DNA of 8,364 nt from Lachnospiraceae bacterium (GTDB lineage Bacteria > Bacillota > Clostridia > Lachnospirales > Lachnospiraceae): positions 1 through 8,364 of the forward strand of contig CAAGKE010000130.1 in NCBI GenBank assembly GCA_900770325.1, written 5' to 3'. Both the position numbers and the translations under genes were made by a program. The notes beneath the pieces are model-generated. The model did no database searches. It was given only the letters and a program-made list of their open reading frames with translations, and was not told the origin of the DNA. Each line of letters starts with the position of its first letter. Position 1 is the stretch's first letter. This document shows positions 1 through 5,754 of this stretch, in pieces.

Positions 1-1574
1 AGTTTGAAATTCATCAGGAATTCAATAAGTTAACGGATCATGTGATGACACTTTGTGTCATAGCGCAGATTCGCAGAGATGGGGATGTAACCGACAAATT
101 TTATGAAGGGGAGAATACGTACTATGATGAAAAGTTACCGGAATTTGATGCCATGGTAAACGAGTACCAGAAGGTACTTTTTAAAACACCCTACCGCAGC
201 TATATGGAAGAAAAAATCGGTGCCGTGGCATTTAAATCCATGGAGCTTTCCATGAAAGCCTTTGATGACAGTCTGATTCCGCTTCTGCAGGAGGAGAATG
301 CCCTTTCCACCCGCTACAGAAAGCTGATCGCAGCTGCAAAGGTGGACTGGGAAGGGGAAGAACTGAATCTTTCTCTGCTGCGCAAATACATGCGCCATGA
401 AGATCGTGATATCAGAAAAAAAGCCTGGGATAAATTCTCTGGATTTTTTGAAAAAAACCAGCCGGAGATCGATGCGATTTATGACATGCTGGTGAAAAAC
501 CGTACCAAACAGGCCCGGATGCTGGGATTTGAGAACTATATCGATATGGGCTACTGCAGAATGAATCGGAATTCCTATACGAAAGAGGATATTCAGAAGC
601 TGCGTGACCAGGTGAAAAAAGTATTCGTTCCCTTTGCCACAAAGGTTCATGAGAGCCGCAGACAGCGCCTGGGAATCGAAAAGCTCTGCTATTATGATGA
701 CGGCGTTTACTTTCCGCAGGGAGATCCTGCACCGATCGGAACTCCGGAGGAAATTCTGGCCGGCGGTCAGAAGATGTATTCTGAGCTTTCACCGGAAACC
801 AAAGAGTTTTTTGATCTGATGAGAGAGTGGGAGCTGTTTGATGTCCTCGGACGTAAGAATAAGGCAACGGGTGGCTATATGACAGATCTGCCGGACTATG
901 GAGTGCCGTTTATTTTTGCCAACTTTAACGGAACAAGCGGTGATGTAGATGTGATCACTCATGAGTGTGGGCATGCTTTCCAGGGATATCTTTCCGGAAA
1001 AGATCCGATCTCAGACCATAACCGTTACCTGACCATGGAGACAGCTGAGATTCATTCCATGTCTATGGAGTTTTTTGCAGAGCCGTGGATTGAGCTGTTT
1101 TTCGGAGAGCGCGGGGATGATTACCGCAGGATGCATCTGGAGGATGCGATTGCCTTTATCCCGTATGGAACGATGGTAGATGAATTCCAGCATATTGTGT
1201 ACGGCAACCCGGATATGACCCCGAAGGAACGCCGTGAGGCATGGCTCGCTCTCGAACAGGAATACCGTCCTCACATGGATGTAACGGGCTGTAAATTTAT
1301 GGAGGATGGCGCTTACTGGCAGAGGCAGCATCATATTTTTGAAATGCCGTTTTACTATATCGACTATGTAATGGCGCAGCTTTGTGCGTTCCAGTTTAAG
1401 GTAAAAATGGATGAGAATTACAAAGATGCATGGGAAAAATATCTGAAGCTGTGTAAGCTTTCCGCAAGTGATTTTTACCCCAATATGCTTGCTGAAGTTG
1501 ACCTGAAAGTGCCCTTTGCAGAGAATTGCATCGAAGAAATAGTAGAGGAACTGGAGAAAAAACTGGGAATATAG
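1..1574 (+). CDS. M3 family zinc oligoendopeptidase (PepF-related), 5' end missing
   Basis: This is a thermolysin-fold metallopeptidase that cleaves short peptides, most probably in the cytoplasm since no signal peptide is visible in the part present. The frame is open from base 3 to the left edge, so the gene starts upstream. The GTG at 42 and ATG at 45 lie inside it, because the residues before them continue family-like helical sequence. Counting from the GTG at 42, the zinc site is HECGH at residues 307-311 (bases 960-974). The third ligand is probably Glu336 (1047-1049), 29 residues after the first His, the spacing known for M3 enzymes. A His430-His431 pair and the FYYIDY block at 437-442 match the family's substrate-binding His/Tyr region. 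At least 523 residues are visible against about 560 for the family, so only some tens of residues are missing. It resembles the 'M3, not PepF' subgroup more than classical PepF, judged from memory. All key catalytic residues are present. Confidence 0.93.
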   Translation, partial: FEIHQEFNKLTDHVMTLCVIAQIRRDGDVTDKFYEGENTYYDEKLPEFDAMVNEYQKVLFKTPYRSYMEEKIGAVAFKSMELSMKAFDDSLIPLLQEENALSTRYRKLIAAAKVDWEGEELNLSLLRKYMRHEDRDIRKKAWDKFSGFFEKNQPEIDAIYDMLVKNRTKQARMLGFENYIDMGYCRMNRNSYTKEDIQKLRDQVKKVFVPFATKVHESRRQRLGIEKLCYYDDGVYFPQGDPAPIGTPEEILAGGQKMYSELSPETKEFFDLMREWELFDVLGRKNKATGGYMTDLPDYGVPFIFANFNGTSGDVDVITHECGHAFQGYLSGKDPISDHNRYLTMETAEIHSMSMEFFAEPWIELFFGERGDDYRRMHLEDAIAFIPYGTMVDEFQHIVYGNPDMTPKERREAWLALEQEYRPHMDVTGCKFMEDGAYWQRQHHIFEMPFYYIDYVMAQLCAFQFKVKMDENYKDAWEKYLKLCKLSASDFYPNMLAEVDLKVPFAENCIEEIVEELEKKLGI

Positions 1575-1599
1575 AACACAAAAAAGGAGCCGGTCATTC

Positions 1600-2217
1600 A
1601 TGAAAAAATACGGAAATGATTATCGAAAACGGGAAGATGGATATGAATATACAGGAGAGTGGTATGGCTGTCGATTAAGCCCGGATGAGCTTTCAAAGGA
1701 GGCGATTCGCTGCTTCTCTCTCCTGGTACCGGCTACGGTTTTATTCCTTGCAGGTCTGTCCTTTGATAATGCTGCGGGAAGGATTTTCTGGATTCTGATG
1801 CCCTATGTGGCAATGGTCTTTCCTCTGGCTTACGGGTGGATGGGAAGCGCTGCCCTGTATGGATTCTGCAGGAAGCAGAAAACAGGAAAGACAGGGAGAA
1901 GTGACGGCAGAGGAAGAGAGGATTCCAATGTATTTATCCCTGAGGAACAAAAAGGGAAGATGGTCCGTTCGGAATATGAAAAGGGAATCCGCCGTCCATG
2001 GCGCTGTTCTTTTGCCATGGTTATCCTGTCCGTTCTGACTCTGGCAGCAGATATCCTGATGCTTTGCAGACACGCTTCAGAGATGGTTTTGATCCGGGAA
2101 ATATGCTTTGCGGGGATTACATTTGGAATCCTTTTGTGCAGTGCATTGTTGATGCGCCAATGCGATAAAACAAAAGACTATTTTGTGCAAAATAGTGCAA
2201 AAAAAAGGAAAAATTAA
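1600..2217 (+). CDS. Unrecognised small membrane protein, four predicted TM segments
   Basis: I do not recognise a family for this 205-residue protein. Hydrophobic segments at about 38-55, 62-88, 136-156 and 163-185 suggest four membrane passes. A polar, basic and glycine-rich loop (about 90-135) lies between the second and third, and the C-terminal tail is lysine-rich. By the positive-inside rule both ends and the central loop would be cytoplasmic. The N-terminus is rich in Tyr, Gly and charged residues and is not a signal peptide. The ATG at 1600 is supported by AGGAG at 1585-1589 with a 10-base spacer. The gene follows the peptidase stop by 25 bases with no terminator between them, so the two are probably co-transcribed. 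The C-terminal codons contain a dyad and a direct repeat (2178-2202). Coding status is well supported by the ribosome binding site and hydrophobic pattern; function is unknown. Confidence 0.75.
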   Translation: MKKYGNDYRKREDGYEYTGEWYGCRLSPDELSKEAIRCFSLLVPATVLFLAGLSFDNAAGRIFWILMPYVAMVFPLAYGWMGSAALYGFCRKQKTGKTGRSDGRGREDSNVFIPEEQKGKMVRSEYEKGIRRPWRCSFAMVILSVLTLAADILMLCRHASEMVLIREICFAGITFGILLCSALLMRQCDKTKDYFVQNSAKKRKN

Positions 2218-2260
2218 GTAAAAACAGTAATATTTTCAGCCGGAATCTTCCGTTTGTCTC

Positions 2261-2288
2261 TTGCGCCTTTGTGAAAAAATGTTAAAAT
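2261..2288 (+). promoter_or_regulatory. Putative sigma-A promoter for the peptide transporter operon
   Basis: TTGCGC at 2261-2266 and TAAAAT at 2283-2288 are separated by 16 bases, giving a recognisable -35/-10 pair (5 of 6 match in the -10). The start of transcription would fall near 2295, leaving a leader of about 50 bases before the binding-protein start. An alternative -10, TATAAC at 2312-2317, lacks a partner at the right distance. The position, just after the upstream gene and before a strongly translated secreted protein, fits an operon promoter. Read by eye only. Confidence 0.5.
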
Positions 2289-2330
2289 AAAAGAATGAGT
2301 TTTCCATCGTGTATAACTCAAATAAGAAAA

Positions 2331-2336
2331 AGGAGG
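2331..2336 (+). promoter_or_regulatory. Strong ribosome binding site of the binding-protein gene
   Basis: A consensus AGGAGG lies 7 bases before the ATG at 2344. It fixes the start at a codon that gives a complete signal peptide, and implies strong translation, as expected for a binding protein made in excess over its permease. Confidence 0.85.
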
Positions 2337-2343
2337 ATATATA

Positions 2344-4650
2344 ATGAACAAGAAAAAAGTTTTGGCTTTATTACTTTCAGGTATTATGGCCGCTGCGACA
2401 GTGAGCGTACCGGTTTTTGCCGAGGAAGCAGAAGCTAAAGAGGAATCTGCAGATGATGCAGCAGAAAACGAGGATGGAGGGGCTTCTTCTGAGACACCTC
2501 TCGTTGTGGGAAGTACGGGATTCTCTGAGAAATTCAGCCCGTTCTTTGCAGAAGCCGTACCGGATCAGACGATCGCAGATCTGGTGGCTGTTGGTCTTTT
2601 TGGAAATGACCGTTCCGGAGCAATTGTTTACAATGGTATTGAGGGTGAGACCCATGAGTATAACGGTACCGACTATACTTATTACGGTCTTGCAGATGTT
2701 ACTGTAACAGAAAATGAGGACACAACTGTATACAATTTTAAACTGCGTGACGATGTGGTATTCTCTGACGGAGAACCGCTGACCGCAGATGACGTTATTT
2801 TCTCTTATTATGTATTTTGTGACAATGATTATGATGGAAATGCAACCCTGTATTCCACCAATATCAAAGGACTGAAAAATTATCGTCTGAATTCCACAGC
2901 AGCTGATTCTATCACGGATGAAGATGTAGCAGCAACTCTGGAGGAATTGCCGGACGAGGTGGCAGAGCAGATCAAATCTGACCTTATCCTGCCGCTTCTG
3001 GATTCTGAATATGATTGGGCAGAAGGTGCCTGGGAAGATTATAAAGATGCATACGGTGTAAACAGCGGCGCAGAATTTTTTGCACTGTGCTACAGCCTGG
3101 ATGAAAATTACACCGTAGATGACAAAGACAGAGATACCATCGTCAGTGAGATTGCAGAGCAGTATGGTACAGATTATCTGACACTTGCTGCCAACTACGG
3201 CGATGAGGCAATGTTTGATGAAGATGCCGCTTCTATCGCACAGGCTTACCTGGTAGAGCAGAAAACTGCAGCGGGTGAAGGCGAGGAAGTCCCGAATATC
3301 GAAGGTATCAAGAAGATTAACGATTATGAAGTGGAAATCACCACAGACGGTTTCGACGCTGCCACGATCTACCAGTTAGGTATCCAGGTAAGCCCGCTTC
3401 ACTACTTTGGTGATGAATCCCTTTATGACTATGACAATAACCAGTTCGGATTCACCAGAGGGGATCTGTCCGCAGTACGTGACAAATCCAATGAGCCTCT
3501 TGGCGCAGGTCCATACAAATTTGTAAAATATGAAAACAAGACCGTCTACATGGAAGCAAACGAGAACTACTTTGGCGGCGAGCCAAAGACCAAATACCTG
3601 CAGCTTCGTGAGAGCTCCGATGCGGATAAGATTGCAGGTGTAGAGCAGGGTACCATCGACCTTTCTGATCCGTCCGGCAGCAAGTCTGCATTTGACCAGA
3701 TTAAGAGCATCAATGGAAATGACGAATTAAACGGTGATGTGATCAATACGAACCTGGTAGATAACCTGGGATATGGTTATATCGGCCTGAATGCAGATAC
3801 CGTAAATGTAGGCGGTGAACCTGGCTCTGAGCAGTCCAGGGCACTGAGAAAGGCAATCGCTACCGTATTTGCAGTATACCGTGACGTTGCTATTGATTCT
3901 TATTATGGCGATGCAGCATCTGTGATCAACTACCCGATCTCCAATACTTCCTGGGCAGCACCTCAGAAATCCGATGCAGATTATGAAGTTGCATACTCCA
4001 AGGATGTGGACGGAAATCCGATCTACACAGACGGCATGACAGACGATGAGAAGTTTGCAGCAGCTCTGGATGCAGCACTTGGTTACTTTGAAGCAGCTGG
4101 CTATACTGTAGAGGATGGCAAGCTGACTGCAGCTCCGGATGGAGCTAAGCTCACCTACGAGATCATCATCGGCGCAGATGGTACCGGCGATCATCCGAGC
4201 TTTGCAATCCTGACTGACGCAAAGGCAGCTCTGGAAACCATTGGATTAACGATTGAGATCAACGACGTTACTGACACAAACATCATGTGGGATGCGCTGA
4301 ATGCAAATACTGCTGAATTGTGGGCTGCTGCATGGCAGGCAACCATCGATCCGGATATGTACCAGACCTACCACAGCTCCAGTGTAAAGAGCAACTACTA
4401 TCGTATTAATGATGAAACTCTTGATGCGAACATTATGGATGCCAGATCTACATCCGACCAGGAATACAGAAAGTCTGTTTACAAACAGTGTCTGGATATC
4501 ATCCTTGACTGGGGCGTAGAACTTCCGGTATATCAGAGACAGAACTGTATCATTTACAGCTCACAGCGTATCAACGCAGATACCTTTACCAAAGATGTAA
4601 CAACATTCTACAACTGGTATGCAGAAATTGAGAATATTGAGATGAACTAA
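2344..4650 (+). CDS. Family 5 (Opp/Dpp-type) peptide-binding protein, secreted, no lipobox
   Basis: This is the extracytoplasmic substrate receptor of the ABC importer encoded downstream, most likely binding oligopeptides or dipeptides. Residues 1-26 form a Sec signal peptide: basic MNKKK, a hydrophobic core, then VFA before the acidic mature N-terminus. There is no cysteine in it, so it is not a classical lipoprotein. An Ala/Glu/Asp linker follows (27-51). Family 5 features include VVFSDGEPLTADDVIFSYY (138-156), GAGPYKFVKYEN (387-398), the region around 515-545 with YGDAASVINYPIS (521-533), and ELPVYQRQNCIIYSS (726-740). At 768 residues it is much longer than the usual 500-600. Most of the excess is an acidic helical insert at about 165-316, between the ADDVIFSYY block and the IKKINDYEVEI strand. 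The gene leads the operon behind its own promoter and is followed by a large inverted repeat. The exact substrate cannot be read from sequence; nickel or sugar binding is less likely in this context. Confidence 0.93.
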   Translation: MNKKKVLALLLSGIMAAATVSVPVFAEEAEAKEESADDAAENEDGGASSETPLVVGSTGFSEKFSPFFAEAVPDQTIADLVAVGLFGNDRSGAIVYNGIEGETHEYNGTDYTYYGLADVTVTENEDTTVYNFKLRDDVVFSDGEPLTADDVIFSYYVFCDNDYDGNATLYSTNIKGLKNYRLNSTAADSITDEDVAATLEELPDEVAEQIKSDLILPLLDSEYDWAEGAWEDYKDAYGVNSGAEFFALCYSLDENYTVDDKDRDTIVSEIAEQYGTDYLTLAANYGDEAMFDEDAASIAQAYLVEQKTAAGEGEEVPNIEGIKKINDYEVEITTDGFDAATIYQLGIQVSPLHYFGDESLYDYDNNQFGFTRGDLSAVRDKSNEPLGAGPYKFVKYENKTVYMEANENYFGGEPKTKYLQLRESSDADKIAGVEQGTIDLSDPSGSKSAFDQIKSINGNDELNGDVINTNLVDNLGYGYIGLNADTVNVGGEPGSEQSRALRKAIATVFAVYRDVAIDSYYGDAASVINYPISNTSWAAPQKSDADYEVAYSKDVDGNPIYTDGMTDDEKFAAALDAALGYFEAAGYTVEDGKLTAAPDGAKLTYEIIIGADGTGDHPSFAILTDAKAALETIGLTIEINDVTDTNIMWDALNANTAELWAAAWQATIDPDMYQTYHSSSVKSNYYRINDETLDANIMDARSTSDQEYRKSVYKQCLDIILDWGVELPVYQRQNCIIYSSQRINADTFTKDVTTFYNWYAEIENIEMN

Positions 4651-4680
4651 GGATTTGCGACGCACAAAAAGGAATGATTA

Positions 4681-4718
4681 AATGCAGTGAGTCCACCGGC
4701 CGGTGGACTCATTGTATT
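4681..4718 (+). terminator. Long inverted repeat between binding-protein and permease genes (attenuator or leaky terminator)
   Basis: Bases 4688-4711 form a perfect 24-base palindrome centred on GGCC. Pairing continues outwards through 4681-4687 against 4712-4718 with two G-U pairs, giving a potential RNA stem of up to 17 pairs with a 4-base loop. The right flank, TTGTATT, is only moderately U-rich and itself takes part in the stem, so this is not an ideal intrinsic terminator. It lies 37 bases after the binding-protein stop and 40 bases before the permease start. In operons of this type such a hairpin usually either stops part of the transcription or protects the upstream mRNA, raising binding-protein output over the membrane components. 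The structure is seen directly; the role is inferred. Confidence 0.7.
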
Positions 4719-4757
4719 ACAGGCATTCTTTTGCTGTTACCGGAAAGGACAGATTGA

Positions 4758-5744
4758 ATGAAGAAATTTATAGTAAGGCGTCTCCTCCTGGGTGCGCTGA
4801 TCCTGTTTTTTGTTTCACTGATTATCTATTCCGTAGAACGAAGCCTTCCCACCTCGTATGTAGAAGGAAGAGCCAGAGATATGTCCATGAAACAGGGCGC
4901 GAAGCCCTATGATGAGCTGGTGGCGGAGCTGAATGCCTCCTATGGACTGGATAAACCCGTATTGGCCGGGTACTTCAGCTGGCTTGGAAATGCGATACGG
5001 GGTGATTTCGGAGAATCCTGGGTATTGCATAAACCGGTTACGGAAAAATTCAAAGACGTGATCTGGTATTCCTTTGCTTTGGCTCTGGCCGCGTTTATAC
5101 TGGAAATATTGATTGCGATTCCATTGGGAATCATTTCGGCAACGAAGCAGTACAGTAAGGCAGACTATGCGGTGACGGTCTTTGCCCTCATTGGTATTTC
5201 CCTGCCGACCTTCTTCTTTGCCACAATTTTAAAATGGATTTTTTCCATCAATCTTGGATGGTTCGACTTATATGGTATTGTGGGGCGTATGCATGAAACC
5301 TACGGTACTGTCGGAAAAATTCTGGATATGGGAAAGCATCTGGTGCTCCCGGTGATCACTCTGACCATCGTAAGCATCGGTTCTTTGATGCGTTATACCA
5401 GAACCAACATGCTGGAAGTTCTGAATGCGGATTATATCCGTACTGCAAGGGCAAAAGGCGTATCGGAGAAAAAAGTGGTTGCCCATCACGCTTTCCGAAA
5501 TACGCTGATCCCCATTATCACAATTCTGGGCAGCACATTGCCGGGACTTTTTTCCGGTGCGATGATTACGGAAACACTGTTTCAGATTCCGGGTATCGGT
5601 TATACCTCATACCAGTGTCTGATTTCCGGCGATATCCCATTTACCATGTTTTACATGGTATTTCTCGCGCTGCTGACCCTGTTGGGCAACCTGATCGCAG
5701 ATATTTTATACGCCGTGGCTGATCCCCGGGTAAGAGTAAATTAG
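4758..5744 (+). CDS. OppB/DppB-type peptide ABC transporter permease
   Basis: This integral membrane subunit forms half of the translocation channel with the next gene product. Its 328 residues are normal for the family. The N-terminus MKKFIVRRLLLGALILFFVS is typical of OppB: a basic cap, then membrane segment 1 (about 9-26). An outside loop holds the characteristic block YGLDKPVLAGYFSWLGNAIR (62-81) and GDFGESWV. Further membrane segments lie at about 103-127, 137-160, 195-211, 250-271 and 297-320. The cytoplasmic EAA loop that contacts the ATPases is visible at about 226-252 (YIRTARAKGVSEKK, then HHAFRNTLIP). The C-terminus ADPRVRVN is the usual family ending. AAAGGA at 4744-4749, 8 bases before the ATG, supports the start. 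The stop overlaps the ribosome binding site of the next gene, indicating tight co-translation. It could be Dpp- or App-type; substrate is unassigned. Confidence 0.95.
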   Translation: MKKFIVRRLLLGALILFFVSLIIYSVERSLPTSYVEGRARDMSMKQGAKPYDELVAELNASYGLDKPVLAGYFSWLGNAIRGDFGESWVLHKPVTEKFKDVIWYSFALALAAFILEILIAIPLGIISATKQYSKADYAVTVFALIGISLPTFFFATILKWIFSINLGWFDLYGIVGRMHETYGTVGKILDMGKHLVLPVITLTIVSIGSLMRYTRTNMLEVLNADYIRTARAKGVSEKKVVAHHAFRNTLIPIITILGSTLPGLFSGAMITETLFQIPGIGYTSYQCLISGDIPFTMFYMVFLALLTLLGNLIADILYAVADPRVRVN

Positions 5745-5748
5745 GAGG
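5743..5748 (+). promoter_or_regulatory. Ribosome binding site overlapping the upstream stop codon
   Basis: AGGAGG shares two bases with the TAG stop (5742-5744) of the OppB-type gene and lies 6 bases before the ATG at 5755. This fixes the start of the second permease and suggests translational coupling, which helps keep the two channel subunits in equal amounts. Confidence 0.85.
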
Positions 5749-5754
5749 AAAAAC

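Noticed and set aside
42..47. GTG/ATG at 42-47 as the true start of the M3 peptidase
   Set aside because: The frame stays open to the left edge with helical, family-like residues before it, the ribosome binding site is absent, and the family needs some tens of further N-terminal residues.
135..650. Open reading frame of 171 codons on the minus strand
   Set aside because: It is antisense to the conserved M3 peptidase, lacks a ribosome binding site context and shows no protein-like features. The other minus-strand frames across the window were rejected for the same reason.
2240..2253. CGGAA/TTCCG inverted repeat as a terminator for the upstream gene pair
   Set aside because: The loop would be only 2 bases (or the stem only 4 pairs), and the following bases are only partly T-rich. 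Too weak to call.
4703..4912. Short plus-strand frame starting inside the inverted repeat and overlapping the OppB-type gene
   Set aside because: It begins within the hairpin, has no ribosome binding site, and overlaps the OppB-type gene in another frame, where the OppB reading is clearly the real one.
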